The notes beneath the pieces are model-generated. The model was not told where the DNA came from. It saw nothing but the letters and a program-made list of their open reading frames with translations, and did not search any database. The translations under genes were made by a program, and so were the position numbers. This document shows, in pieces, positions 1 to 10,447 of a stretch of 64,000 nt of DNA (its first letter is position 1; the number at the start of each line of letters is the position of its first letter). This stretch comes from Prevotellaceae bacterium (GTDB lineage Bacteria > Bacteroidota > Bacteroidia > Bacteroidales > Bacteroidaceae), in assembly GCA_028723455.1 (NCBI GenBank), contig JAQYEW010000001.1:1-64000 (forward strand), read 5' to 3'.

Positions 1-1
1 A

Positions 2-124
2 TCGGGTACCTTTAGATCCGATAATGGAGCCGATGCCTTCTTTGCCATACACTCCATTGCAGATACAGCATGGAAAAACAAACAATCACAACTCGAAGCC
101 ATCAGTACTATCCTGGCGTTATAG
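2..124 (+). mobile_element. C-terminal end of a transposase-like CDS (IS66-family-like), truncated by window edge
   Basis: Open frame from base 2: SGTFRSDNGADAFFAIHSIADTAWKNKQSQLEAISTILAL*; the G.FRS..GA.AF..I.S...T pattern resembles IS66 transposase C-termini; a candidate GTAA-type element end lies ~40 bp downstream (minus-strand GTAACTATACAGC ending at 167). Confidence 0.5.
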
Positions 125-163
125 GATAGGACTGAGGCCTATCCATTGACTATTGCTGTATAG

Positions 164-598
164 TTACACTTCATTTCCTTTCTGAATGGCATCCAAATAA
201 TAACCTTTCTCATCAATATAAAAATGGAAAGGATACAATAAATCTTGATTAGATGAAAAATTTACTCCTGTATGCTCATCATGAATCTTTGATGCTACTT
301 GTTGTATGCAGAAAGCGAACTCTTGCAAGTCCTTACACTTTTCACAATAAGAATAGCCTTGTTCCAGCTCATTCTCAACATCAAAAGGGGGATTTTTCTC
401 AAAGGCCGGATGCGTTGTCTGCAACATATCCATAAAAAGAAGAAAATCCCTCTGGTATTTATTTCCATTTTTGTACTTTTCGCATTCCTCCACTTTGCTG
501 CGATAGGTAATTACTGGTTGAGCTACTGCCTGAAGTGCAAACAAAATGACTAAGGCGCATAAAGATTGACGCAAAAGATTGAAAAAAAGATGTCGCAT
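164..598 (-). pseudogene. N-terminal fragment of secreted S41-peptidase-like protein, truncated by the adjacent IS-like end
   Basis: Signal peptide plus S41-like N-terminal region (FLLFMDMLQTTHPAFE...); ORF ends at the TAA inside the putative IS terminus (gTAAc) and lacks the catalytic core. Confidence 0.5.
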
Positions 599-734
599 AA
601 TTCATTCATTTTGTAGTTCTTAATATACATTCTTCTCATTATATCTACTTTTTCTTACAGGTACAAATGAGGTACAGATGTTTATAATAATAACGCAAAG
701 ATAGCAATATTATTGTGTACGGCCAAAAACAAGA

Positions 735-765
735 AAAGCGTGTAACTCATTGAGCTACACGCTTT
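735..765 (-). terminator. Hairpin terminator downstream of dnaK
   Basis: aaagcgtgt ... acacgcttt inverted repeat just downstream of the dnaK stop. Confidence 0.7.
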
Positions 766-799
766 CCATTTGATTATGTATTCTTATTTCTATATGCGT

Positions 800-2689
800 T
801 TACTTCACCTCCTCGAAATCTGCATCCTGAACGTTTGAAGAGTCCTGAGGACCGGCTTGCTGTGTGCCGGCATCCGCACCGGGTTGTGCCTGAGCTGCTT
901 GAGCGGCCTGATACATCTTCTGTGAAGCGTTGTTCAACTCATTGATAGCTGCATCGATAGCTGAAAGGTCTTGTGCCTTGTGAGCATCACGCAATTTCTG
1001 AAGAGCTGCTTCTACTTCCGCTTTTGTATCTGCAGGTAGTTTGTCGCCACTTTCCTTCAACATGTTCTCCGTCTGGAAAATCATACTGTCGGCTTGGTTT
1101 AGCTTGTCAATTTTCTCACGCTCTTTCTTGTCTGCTTCGGCATTTGCCTCGGCTTCTGCTTTCATACGCTCAATCTCCTCCTTGCTCAAACCCGAACTGG
1201 CCTCAATACGGATGGCTTGCTCCTTACCCGTCGCTTTGTCCTTGGCGCTTACGTTAAGGATACCATTCGCGTCGATATCAAAGGTTACCTCAATCTGGGG
1301 AACGCCACGGCGTGCGGGTGCAATGCCTTCAAGGTTGAATTGGCCTACGCTCTTGTTTTGCGCTGCCATAGGACGTTCTCCTTGCAGAACGTGGATGGTT
1401 ACTGCTGTTTGATTGTCAGCTGCAGTTGAGAAGACTTCGCTCTTCTTACAGGGGATAGTCGTGTTCGCATCAATGAGTTTGGTCATTACACCACCCATCG
1501 TCTCAATACCCATGCTAAGAGGGGTTACGTCAAGAAGAACAATATCACTCTTGTCGCCTGTCAGAACAGCGCCTTGAATTGCAGCACCAACAGCCACCAC
1601 TTCGTCGGGATTTACGCCCTTTGAGGGTTCTTTGCCAAAGAAGTCGGCTACCATCTTCTGCACTGCGGGAATACGGCTGGATCCACCTACAAGGATTACT
1701 TCGTCAATATCGCCATTGCTCAAGCCAGCATCGTTCATTGCACTCTGGCAGGGCACACGGCAAGCCTGGATAAGACTGTCGCACAAGCGTTCAAACTCGG
1801 CGCGGGTAAGGGTTTTAACCAAGTGCTTGGGCACACCGTCTACAGCAGTGATATAGGGGAGGTTAATCTCCGTTGAGGTCGTACTTGACAACTCAATCTT
1901 CGCTTTCTCGGCGGCTTCCTTCAGACGCTGCAAGGCCATAGGATCCTTTTTAAGGTCGATACCTTCCTCTTGCTTAAAGCCTTCTGCAAGCCAGTCGATA
2001 ATTACCTGGTCAAAGTCATCGCCACCCAGGTGAGTATCACCATTGGTAGACAGCACTTCAAATACGCCACCACCAAATTCCAAGATAGAGATATCAAAGG
2101 TACCGCCGCCAAGGTCGAAAACCGCAATCTTCATGTCCTTATGAGCCTTGTCTACACCATAGGCCAAAGCTGCGGCCGTAGGTTCGTTGACGATACGCTT
2201 CACTTCAAGACCAGCAATCTGACCGGCTTCCTTGGTAGCCTGACGTTGTGAGTCGCTGAAGTAAGCAGGTACAGTAATTACGGCCTCCTTAACCTCCTGA
2301 CCCAGATAATCCTCCGCTGTTTTTTTCATCTTCTGCAAAATCATTGCAGAGATTTCCTGAGGTGTATATTGGCGTCCGTCAATGTCTACACGGGGGGTGT
2401 TACCCTCGCCTTTGATAACGCTGTAGGGGACACGACCAACTTCCTTCTGAACCTGGTCATATGTTTCGCCCATGAAACGCTTGATGGAGTAAATCGTCTT
2501 CTTAGGGTTAGTAATAGCTTGTCTCTTGGCCGCATCACCTACTTTACGTTCGCCGTCATTAACGAAAGCCACGATTGAGGGGGTGGTGCGACGGCCCTCA
2601 GCATTCGTGATTACAACGGGCTCATTGCCCTCAAAAACGGATACGCAGCTGTTTGTCGTACCCAAGTCAATTCCGATAATCTTTCCCAT
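800..2689 (-). CDS. dnaK: Molecular chaperone DnaK (Hsp70)
   Basis: [21 protein letters not shown]..., full length 629 aa with Hsp70 signatures. Confidence 0.99.
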   Translation of the reverse strand: MGKIIGIDLGTTNSCVSVFEGNEPVVITNAEGRRTTPSIVAFVNDGERKVGDAAKRQAITNPKKTIYSIKRFMGETYDQVQKEVGRVPYSVIKGEGNTPRVDIDGRQYTPQEISAMILQKMKKTAEDYLGQEVKEAVITVPAYFSDSQRQATKEAGQIAGLEVKRIVNEPTAAALAYGVDKAHKDMKIAVFDLGGGTFDISILEFGGGVFEVLSTNGDTHLGGDDFDQVIIDWLAEGFKQEEGIDLKKDPMALQRLKEAAEKAKIELSSTTSTEINLPYITAVDGVPKHLVKTLTRAEFERLCDSLIQACRVPCQSAMNDAGLSNGDIDEVILVGGSSRIPAVQKMVADFFGKEPSKGVNPDEVVAVGAAIQGAVLTGDKSDIVLLDVTPLSMGIETMGGVMTKLIDANTTIPCKKSEVFSTAADNQTAVTIHVLQGERPMAAQNKSVGQFNLEGIAPARRGVPQIEVTFDIDANGILNVSAKDKATGKEQAIRIEASSGLSKEEIERMKAEAEANAEADKKEREKIDKLNQADSMIFQTENMLKESGDKLPADTKAEVEAALQKLRDAHKAQDLSAIDAAINELNNASQKMYQAAQAAQAQPGADAGTQQAGPQDSSNVQDADFEEVK

Positions 2690-2821
2690 AATAGTATTGT
2701 TATTTTATTTGATTGCTTTATTCGTGTTTTTTGTTACTTAAGAACATTCAAAGTGTATGCCAAAGCGGGATTTCTAATGCAGAAAAAACAAACAAAATAA
2801 CAGAAGGAAGAAAAAACACGG

Positions 2822-3490
2822 TCATTTTGGCAGAAAAACGGACACACGACCATCTTGAATTTGAAAGGACAGGTCATAATTAGCATATATAATATGGTAC
2901 GTGCGCGAAGAATCCTCATGGTATTGTGGGCGTGGATCAGCCTCTAAAGTCTCCCTTAGTGCCTGAAGCTGTATCGGGCTAAGTAGCGCACGGATTTCAT
3001 CTGAAAAATCAACGATAAGCGGAGTCGACTCCAAGAAATCCTGGGCAAAACCACTGGTCGCTTCTGGATGAGAATCGGTATAAGGAAGATAGGGCTTGAT
3101 GTCATAAATCGGCGTGAGATTCATCAGGTCGGCACCCTCGACAAAAAGCACGGGACCATCGCTTGTGGAGAATTCGATTTTTGTCAGGCGAACACTTGAG
3201 AGTCCAATATTGTTTGGCCGAAAGGGGGAACGTGTTGCAAATACTCCCATGCGCTGGTTTCCGCCCAAGCGCGGTGGACGTACGGTAGGATGCCACGTTT
3301 GGCTATGGGCTTGAGAAAAATCCCATATTAGCCAAATGTGGCTAAATCCCTCTAAGCCACGAAACGCATCAGGATTCCGGTATTCAGGCTCGAAAATGAT
3401 GCGTGACTGAAGATGAGGGACTAGGCCACTTTGGCGTGCAACACCGAATTTGGTTGTAAGGTCGTTATGAATATGTGCTATCGGATGCAT
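2822..3490 (-). CDS. trmO: tRNA (N6-threonylcarbamoyladenosine(37)-N6)-methyltransferase TrmO family
   Basis: IAHIHNDLTTKFGVARQSGLVPHLQSRIIFEPEYRNPDAFRGLEGFSHIWLIWDF; TsaA/YaeB family pattern. Confidence 0.93.
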   Translation of the reverse strand: MHPIAHIHNDLTTKFGVARQSGLVPHLQSRIIFEPEYRNPDAFRGLEGFSHIWLIWDFSQAHSQTWHPTVRPPRLGGNQRMGVFATRSPFRPNNIGLSSVRLTKIEFSTSDGPVLFVEGADLMNLTPIYDIKPYLPYTDSHPEATSGFAQDFLESTPLIVDFSDEIRALLSPIQLQALRETLEADPRPQYHEDSSRTYHIIYANYDLSFQIQDGRVSVFLPK

Positions 3491-3505
3491 TATTGAATGG
3501 GGTGT

Positions 3506-5149
3506 TTAACTCTGATTTACTGAGCCAGTTCTGCCCTTCTGTTGCTTGGGCCAGCTTTCGCCCGCTTCCAGCACTTGAGTAGCACGTAGGACTGTTGGGT
3601 CGCTGATATTCAGATATTGCTGGTAAGGATTCTCGCCCAGAATGTCATAAATTATGCCGCCATAGATGGCTTGTTCGAAAAGCCGCTGACTCTTTTGAAG
3701 CATTAGTGAGCGACGGCGCAAGCCACGACGCTCTGCAAAGGTGGCAAAAGCGTTGAGGAGGTTCTGCTTACGCAGGTAGTTCTCAAGTTCTACATAGTTT
3801 TCGAATTGGCTTAACCGAGTGTTGTTCTTGTCAGCATATAGGAAAACAAATTCGCGAACATGACCATTGAAAACGGCCTCACGGTAATAGGAAGTAAGGT
3901 TTAGTGTATCCTGAGGAATGAAAATGTCAGGGGATATGCCACCACCATCATAGACAGTGCGACCCAGGCGGGTTTTGAACGGATTGCCGTTTTGCTTGAT
4001 GCTGTCCTGTGTAAAGAATTCTCCGCGTTGGTAACGTTCAATAATGTCGTTCTCATATTCCTTGTCGTGTCCCATGGTATAGGGCTTTTGGATACAGCGC
4101 CCTGAGGGAGTGTAGTATCGGGCGATGGTCAGGCGGATACTGCTGCCATCCTTAAATTCCATCGGTTGTTGTACGAGTCCCTTGCCAAAGCTACGCCGTC
4201 CAACGACAGTGCCTCGATCGTTATCTTGGATTGCCCCTGCAAAAATCTCACTGGCCGAAGCACTGACTTCATCAATGAGTACAGTAAGAGGTAGTTTCTG
4301 GAACGTTCCTCGTCCATCACTATGATACTCTTCTCGAGGCGATTTGCGACCCTCTGTGTATAGAATTAACTGTTGCTCGCTTAGAAACTCATTCACCATT
4401 TGCGTTGCGATGTGCATATATCCGCCTGTATTGCCTCGCAGGTCCACGATAAGTCCATCAATTCCTTCGGCGCTCAGTTCTGCCAAGGCTATCATGAACT
4501 CTTGGTAAGTGGTCTCCGCAAATTTCTTTACACGAACATATCCGATATGTCCGTTGATTACGTAGCTCGATTCTATGCTGTAAACAGGGATGTCGCCACG
4601 TACTAATGTAAAGTTTTTGGGTTTGGAAAAGCCTCTGCGCAGAACACTGAGTCTGACCTTGGAACCTTTGGGCCCTCTCAAATGTTGCATAATGCTGTCC
4701 TGAGACATCTTAATGAGACTTTTTCCATCGGCTGAAAGAATACGGTCGCCAAACTGTAGTCCAACACGTTCCGAGGGTCCTTCCTTGATGACACGATTTA
4801 CGATGACCGTGTCATTGGGAACCGTAAAAGTAATTCCTATACCAGAGAAGCTACCTTTTAGATCAGCATTGGCAGCCTCAGCATCCTTGACGCTGATATA
4901 TGAACTGTGAGGGTCAAGTTCACTGAGTATCATAGGCATGGCATCCTCAATCAGTTGATTGATATTCACGGAGTCAACGTACTGATTATCGATGGTCTGC
5001 AATAATTGGTTCAGCTTGTTTTCCCTTGTGTTTATAATGCTCAGACGATTACCCGAGAAATGACGCGTATAAAAAGTACCCACGAGTATGCCCAAAATGA
5101 CACAAAGCGACATGACAAGGGGTGAGAATCGATGTTTGTTTTTATCCAT
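3506..5149 (-). CDS. S41 family C-terminal processing peptidase (CtpA/Prc-like)
   Basis: N-terminal TM, PDZ domain (GIGITFTV...GPSERVGLQFGDRI), catalytic SASASEIFAGA and FGKGLVQ motifs. Confidence 0.95.
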   Translation of the reverse strand: MDKNKHRFSPLVMSLCVILGILVGTFYTRHFSGNRLSIINTRENKLNQLLQTIDNQYVDSVNINQLIEDAMPMILSELDPHSSYISVKDAEAANADLKGSFSGIGITFTVPNDTVIVNRVIKEGPSERVGLQFGDRILSADGKSLIKMSQDSIMQHLRGPKGSKVRLSVLRRGFSKPKNFTLVRGDIPVYSIESSYVINGHIGYVRVKKFAETTYQEFMIALAELSAEGIDGLIVDLRGNTGGYMHIATQMVNEFLSEQQLILYTEGRKSPREEYHSDGRGTFQKLPLTVLIDEVSASASEIFAGAIQDNDRGTVVGRRSFGKGLVQQPMEFKDGSSIRLTIARYYTPSGRCIQKPYTMGHDKEYENDIIERYQRGEFFTQDSIKQNGNPFKTRLGRTVYDGGGISPDIFIPQDTLNLTSYYREAVFNGHVREFVFLYADKNNTRLSQFENYVELENYLRKQNLLNAFATFAERRGLRRRSLMLQKSQRLFEQAIYGGIIYDILGENPYQQYLNISDPTVLRATQVLEAGESWPKQQKGRTGSVNQS

Positions 5150-5573
5150 TTTGTTGAATGTCCTTAAGGAATACTACTTCAATACCTGCGCGGCGTAATA
5201 GGTTGACACCATCCGAAAGACGATACTCACGGGCGTAAACGACACGCTTTATTCCTGCTTGAATGATAAGTTTGCTACATTCAATACAAGGTGAATCCGT
5301 AACATAGAGCGTACTGCCGTCTGAATTGTTTCCGGACCGTGCTATTTTTGTAATTGCATTGGCCTCGGCATGAAGCACGTAGGGTAGGGTGAGGTTCGTT
5401 TCGTCCTCACAGATGTTTGGGAAACCAGAGGGTGTACCGTTGTATCCATCGCTGATTATCATCTTGTCCTTAACGATAAGGGCGCCCACTTGACGACGCT
5501 TGCAATAGCTATTCTCGCTCCATATCGCAGCCATGCGAAGGTAGCGGATATCAAGTTCGGTTTGTTTGTCCAT
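5142..5573 (-). CDS. dCMP deaminase family (ComEB-like) cytidylate deaminase
   Basis: LHAEANAITK and DSPCIECSKLIIQAGI zinc-binding deaminase motifs; 143 aa. Confidence 0.93.
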   Translation of the reverse strand: MDKQTELDIRYLRMAAIWSENSYCKRRQVGALIVKDKMIISDGYNGTPSGFPNICEDETNLTLPYVLHAEANAITKIARSGNNSDGSTLYVTDSPCIECSKLIIQAGIKRVVYAREYRLSDGVNLLRRAGIEVVFLKDIQQNG

Positions 5574-5580
5574 ATCAGTA

Positions 5581-7623
5581 TTATTTTATTCCATCACGTT
5601 GTAAGAGAGCGTCAATCGTGGGCTCTTGACCACGGAACTTACGATAAAGCTCCATGGCGGGGCGGGTGTTGCCTCGTGCAAGTATTTCTTCACGAAACCG
5701 TCGTGCGATGTCGCGATTGAAAATGCCCTTTTGACGGAAATAGTCAAAGGCATCTGCATCAAGTACCTCAGCCCACTTATAACTGTAATATCCCGCGGCG
5801 TAACCTCCATTCATGATATGTCCGAATTGTGTTGACATACAGGTTCCTTCTATTACGGGCAGGATGGTTGCCGGCTTCATGGCATGCCGCTCAAAACTGA
5901 ACACATCCTCTTGAAGATCCTCTGTAAGCGTGTAGTAAGCCATGTCCAGCAACCCAAGACTGACTTGTCGGAGGCAGTTGTATCCGGCCATGAATCTTCT
6001 GCTCTGCTGCACGCGTTCAATATATTCGGCCGGTATCGGGGCTTTTGTTTCGTAGTGCTGCGCAAAGCTATTTAGGAACTCCGGTTCGGTAGCATAATTC
6101 TCCATGAACTGGCTGGGCAATTCCACGAAGTCCCAACTGACATTAGTGCAGGAAAGGCTTTCGAAACGCACCTGGGAGAACAAGGCATGTAGTGCATGTC
6201 CGAACTCATGAAGAAAAGTCTCTATCTCGCCTAAGGTAAGCAGGGCAGGCTTGTCCTGCGTAGGCTTCGTGAAGTTCATTGTTATGCTGGCATGGGGGCG
6301 TAGATTCCCCTCATCGGGGTCGATGCACTGTTCCTTGTAGGTGGTCATCCATGCTCCACTTTGTTTTGATGAGCGAGGATGAAAATCAGTGTAGAGAATA
6401 CCCAACAAAGAGCCGTCCGTATCCTTGACCTCGAAGACTTCAACATCGGGGTGATACACCTGAATGTCCGTTCGCTTGTCGAATGTAATGTCATATAGAC
6501 GTGTCGCCAGACCAAAGATGCCCTCCTTGACACGATCCAATTGGAAGTAGGGGCGCAACAGTTCAGGGTCTATGTTATAACGTTCTTCTTTCAGCTTATG
6601 GCTATAATAGGCAAGATCCCAAGGCATAAGAGTAAAATCGCTTCCCTCGTATTGTCTTGCGTATTCGGCAATCTCCTCAATTTCCTTACGCGCCACAGGC
6701 AGATAGGCTTCGAGCAGGTCGTTCAGAAGTCTGTTGACACGGTCAATGTTTTCAGCCATGCGCTTTTCAAGGACATAGTCTGCAAAGGTCTTGCGCCCCA
6801 AGAGGTTTGCGATTCGGCGGCGTAAGTTAATGATTTGGGGTACAATAGGCAGGTTGTTATACTCATTGTCCTTGCAGCAAAGCGTATTGCGTGCCATGTA
6901 CATCTGACGGCGCAATTCACGGTCTTTGACGTATGTAACAAAGGGACCGTAGGAAGGTTGGTGAAGCGTAAAAAGCCAGCCTGTCAGATTCTGGTCCTTA
7001 GCTTCCTGTGCTGCCGCTTCACGCCGGCTCTCAGGTAAACCCTCCAGTTGGCTTTCTTCTGTGATATGTAGTTGGAAATTATTTGTTTCCTTCAATTCAT
7101 TTTGGGAAAATTGAAGAGAGAGTTGTCCCAGTTGCTTCTTCAACTCACCCAGTTCCCGTTTAATGTCGTCGTCAAGTAAAGCTCCGGAACGAACAAATCC
7201 TTCGTACACCTTATCCATCAAGCGTTGCTCCTCGGCGTCCAGGTCATGCCCCGGATTCGCTTTTACAGCCTGAATCCGGTTCCAAAGATCCTTGTTCATC
7301 AGTGCCTTGTTGGCGTGCTCTACGAGCAATGGCTGCATCTTCTGTGCCAGGCTGTCCATCGCGTCGTTCGTGTGTGCATTCAGAAGGTTAAAGAAAACAG
7401 ACGTAACGCGGTCAAGGGTATGGTCTCCCTTGGGGATGATCGTATTTTCAAAAGTAGGAGTGTCCGGGTTGCTGGTAATGCGCTCCGTATCCAGGTCGTC
7501 GCGCCTCATGCCCTCTAACATGGCCTCTTCGTAATCCTCAAATAGGATTTCCTGGAAGGGGGCGGTGTCAAAGAGCGTATCGTAATGTTTTTGAAGAAAC
7601 GGATTATTATGCTGTTGTTCCAT
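5581..7623 (-). CDS. M3 family metallopeptidase (oligopeptidase/peptidyl-dipeptidase-like)
   Basis: HEFGHALHALF zinc motif, M3 architecture, 680 aa. Confidence 0.96.
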   Translation of the reverse strand: MEQQHNNPFLQKHYDTLFDTAPFQEILFEDYEEAMLEGMRRDDLDTERITSNPDTPTFENTIIPKGDHTLDRVTSVFFNLLNAHTNDAMDSLAQKMQPLLVEHANKALMNKDLWNRIQAVKANPGHDLDAEEQRLMDKVYEGFVRSGALLDDDIKRELGELKKQLGQLSLQFSQNELKETNNFQLHITEESQLEGLPESRREAAAQEAKDQNLTGWLFTLHQPSYGPFVTYVKDRELRRQMYMARNTLCCKDNEYNNLPIVPQIINLRRRIANLLGRKTFADYVLEKRMAENIDRVNRLLNDLLEAYLPVARKEIEEIAEYARQYEGSDFTLMPWDLAYYSHKLKEERYNIDPELLRPYFQLDRVKEGIFGLATRLYDITFDKRTDIQVYHPDVEVFEVKDTDGSLLGILYTDFHPRSSKQSGAWMTTYKEQCIDPDEGNLRPHASITMNFTKPTQDKPALLTLGEIETFLHEFGHALHALFSQVRFESLSCTNVSWDFVELPSQFMENYATEPEFLNSFAQHYETKAPIPAEYIERVQQSRRFMAGYNCLRQVSLGLLDMAYYTLTEDLQEDVFSFERHAMKPATILPVIEGTCMSTQFGHIMNGGYAAGYYSYKWAEVLDADAFDYFRQKGIFNRDIARRFREEILARGNTRPAMELYRKFRGQEPTIDALLQRDGIK

Positions 7624-8284
7624 GAATATAATGTATTGCTTTGTCCAAATCAGGAATTGTTATTTCTTGGCGGGAGTAAGTAAGTAGTCCTTTGCTTTGC
7701 AATTCCGCTAACTGTTGCCCTACAAGTTTTCGACTGACGCCCAAACATTCCCCCAAGTGTTGCATCTGCGTATTAAAGTGTACCTCGCCATGAGGAAACA
7801 GGGTGTGTGAGGTCAGGAAGTTGAGCAGGCGGCGGGATCCATCCACAGCGGGAGATTGCCAAAGGGCTTGGCGGCGGCGAGCGGCAAGGGAACAGAGCGT
7901 ATTGAGAAGGTTGAGACGAAAAATCTCGTAACGTGAGATAAGGCGTGTTACGCTGCTCTTATCCATCACCAACAACCAACACTCCTCTTTCGCACGAATG
8001 GTGCTGCTCCAAGTACGTTGGATACCATAGAGAATCTCCGGTTCCAAGAGCAGTGGAGCGGCAGCCGTTTCGGTGGCTGCAAGTCGTCCGTCCGTAGTGG
8101 TCGTCGTGAAGCTCAGCGCACCGCGCATGAGGATGTGGAGGCGGTTACACGAATCGCCTTGGACTGCCATGAGCGCATTTTCTTCCAGCGTGTCCACACC
8201 CACCTTCTCATGATGAATAATCTCCACGAGGTCTTCTCCGTTCATGCCTATGAAAAGGGGCAGGGTGCTGAGTGTGGCGTACAT
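7607..8284 (-). CDS. Crp/Fnr family transcriptional regulator
   Basis: cNMP-like N-domain and C-terminal HTH (LGECLGVSRKLVGQQLAELQSKGLL); overlaps the M3 peptidase start by 17 bp. Confidence 0.88.
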   Translation of the reverse strand: MYATLSTLPLFIGMNGEDLVEIIHHEKVGVDTLEENALMAVQGDSCNRLHILMRGALSFTTTTTDGRLAATETAAAPLLLEPEILYGIQRTWSSTIRAKEECWLLVMDKSSVTRLISRYEIFRLNLLNTLCSLAARRRQALWQSPAVDGSRRLLNFLTSHTLFPHGEVHFNTQMQHLGECLGVSRKLVGQQLAELQSKGLLTYSRQEITIPDLDKAIHYIHGTTA

Positions 8285-8285
8285 G

Positions 8286-9281
8286 CTAATTCAGTTTCCA
8301 ATTCTTGCTTTTAACAACCTTGCTGATGCCTTTGCCAGCGTCAATAATGAAATAGGCTTGTAGTTCGGGATGCTTCTCCAGCACCATCTGGGCGCTGTCC
8401 AGCCCCAATACCATAAAAGCGGTGGCGTAGGCGTCAGCGACAGCACATGAAGGGGCAAAAACAGTCGAGGAGAGTATGTTGTGCTGAATGGGATAACCAC
8501 TGCGAGGGTCAATGGTATGTGCCAGTCTGTTACCACTGGCTGTAACGTAGTAGTTGCGATAGTTGCCGCTGGTGGCCATAGCACAATTACTTACGGAGAG
8601 AACCTCTTGAACAGGATCAACAGCGACAGCATCGGGCTTGTTGATTCCTATTCTCCAAGGATCACCATGCGCATTGGTTCCGCTGACAACGATCTCACCG
8701 CCGATTTCCACCATAAAATTCTGAACACCATTCTTACGTAAGACCTGAGCCACCCTGTCCGTAGCATATCCTTTGGCAATGGCACTGAAGTCAAGCATCA
8801 TTCGCTCGTCGTCCTTTTGAATAAATCCTTGATTATTCATACGCAAACGCTCAAATCCCACAAACTGACGTAGAGAGTCTACCTGCTTCTCGTCAGGAAT
8901 CTGTTGATGTTTGAAACCAAAGCCCCAGGCGTTGACAAGTGGGGCTACGGTTGGATCGAAGGCACCATAGGTGGCATTGTTGATTTTTTTACTCAGCGAA
9001 AACATTTCCTGCACCATCTTGTCTGCCTCTTTTTCCTTTCCCGTATTGAGTTTGGAAATATTACTCTGAGGGTTAAACATACTCAGAGAACTGTCCACCT
9101 TGGCCAATTCGGCCTCAATGTCCTGCTTTAGGGAATTTTTGCTCTGATAGGTAACATGAAATATGGTACCAAAGATAGCTCCTTCCTCGCTGATGAAAGC
9201 ATTAGATTGATTGCGTTCATGAGCGATATAAACAGTTCCTAAGATGAGGAAAAGCAAAAAGGGTATATACCATTTTTTCAT
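8286..9281 (-). CDS. apbE: FAD:protein FMN transferase (ApbE family)
   Basis: GAFDPTVAPLVNAWGFG, DFSAIAKGYATDRV, VEIGGEI, HTIDPRSGYP motifs; N-terminal lipoprotein/TM segment. Confidence 0.95.
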   Translation of the reverse strand: MKKWYIPFLLFLILGTVYIAHERNQSNAFISEEGAIFGTIFHVTYQSKNSLKQDIEAELAKVDSSLSMFNPQSNISKLNTGKEKEADKMVQEMFSLSKKINNATYGAFDPTVAPLVNAWGFGFKHQQIPDEKQVDSLRQFVGFERLRMNNQGFIQKDDERMMLDFSAIAKGYATDRVAQVLRKNGVQNFMVEIGGEIVVSGTNAHGDPWRIGINKPDAVAVDPVQEVLSVSNCAMATSGNYRNYYVTASGNRLAHTIDPRSGYPIQHNILSSTVFAPSCAVADAYATAFMVLGLDSAQMVLEKHPELQAYFIIDAGKGISKVVKSKNWKLN

Positions 9282-9300
9282 TATTTCGTTTGTTAATGCG

Positions 9301-9999
9301 TTATTCTTTGTTGATTGTCAATTTCTTTGCTTTTGGCTTTCGCCCAATGTCGAAGACGAGGTTACAGGTTCCGCCCCATGCAGTCGACGCATTGCGCCCA
9401 AAACCTGGCACATAATAGGGATCTCCGTAAGTGTTGCCCGTCTGATGTAGGCGGGTCTTAAAACGGATTGTCCATCCAAGGCGGATAAATTCCCATAATT
9501 TGGTCTCTATTCCCAGGCAAAACTCAGCCCATTGCATACGTCCCGATTGGTCGTCAAGCTTGAAACCTTTGGGGCCGCCATAGACAGGGTCTTGAAAATC
9601 GGGCGACTGGATATCATAACGGAAACTGCTGAAAGCATATCGAAGACCTCCGAAGAATCGGTTGCCGTTGAGCTTTTTGTTGAAGTTATAATCCATGCCA
9701 AGGCGCATGTAGGGTGCACGGACATGAAAACTGTTGTTGTTTTCCTCTCCTTCACGATCACACTCTCCGATACCCAGTTCTGCGATCGGAAAATAGTGTT
9801 CGCGGAAGTTGAGGCGTGCGCCCACCTCCATTTGGTGAAAGCGTGTGTCTAACAGTTTCATCACTGGTCCTGCAACATCAGCCATAACGGCAACTCCACA
9901 GAATACGGGTGCCTGCTCTGTCTTTTTATCCTGTGCAAAGGCTTGAAAACAGAGAAAGCTACTCAGCAGCAGTGCGGATATATACCTGAATATTCTCAT
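9301..9999 (-). CDS. DUF6048-like putative outer-membrane beta-barrel protein
   Basis: Signal peptide MRIFRYISALLLSSFLCFQAFAQD; beta-rich sequence; paired with DUF6452-like lipoprotein. Confidence 0.7.
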   Translation of the reverse strand: MRIFRYISALLLSSFLCFQAFAQDKKTEQAPVFCGVAVMADVAGPVMKLLDTRFHQMEVGARLNFREHYFPIAELGIGECDREGEENNNSFHVRAPYMRLGMDYNFNKKLNGNRFFGGLRYAFSSFRYDIQSPDFQDPVYGGPKGFKLDDQSGRMQWAEFCLGIETKLWEFIRLGWTIRFKTRLHQTGNTYGDPYYVPGFGRNASTAWGGTCNLVFDIGRKPKAKKLTINKE

Positions 10000-10447
10000 C
10001 TTGCAGATAGTTTACTTCACGACGACTGACAGCCACAGAGTCGATAACCGACCCATTAGCGGTGGCTGATAGAATTTGGTGAAAGACACTCATCGGACAG
10101 TCCGGACTTTCGTGGTGGATGGTGTTGCTCTTTTGGATGGTCAACTTGCTTTCGTATGTTTCTCCCTCCTTTGTCAACACAATAAAACGCAGCGTATCTG
10201 CATCCTTCCAGTAACTCAGAGGTAATTGAAGGGAAGCAACATTGACACCCTTATTGAACAGCACGCTGTCCGTTCCCTCAGCAGCCACACTCAGTGTGTC
10301 TGTGAGGCGGATGGGTTCCCCCGTCGTTTTGTCATAGAAACTGATGTGGCAGAGGACGACATTATTGAGCGTACAATCGATATTCTCGCACGCGCCCAAT
10401 ACGAGCATTGCAAACAACAGGAATATGTTCCTTCTTAACTTAATCAC
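9959..10447 (-). CDS. DUF6452-like putative lipoprotein
   Basis: LLFAMLVLGACENIDCTLNN lipobox; family pattern; overlaps the downstream gene by 41 bp. Confidence 0.7.
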   Translation of the reverse strand: MIKLRRNIFLLFAMLVLGACENIDCTLNNVVLCHISFYDKTTGEPIRLTDTLSVAAEGTDSVLFNKGVNVASLQLPLSYWKDADTLRFIVLTKEGETYESKLTIQKSNTIHHESPDCPMSVFHQILSATANGSVIDSVAVSRREVNYLQDENIQVYIRTAAE

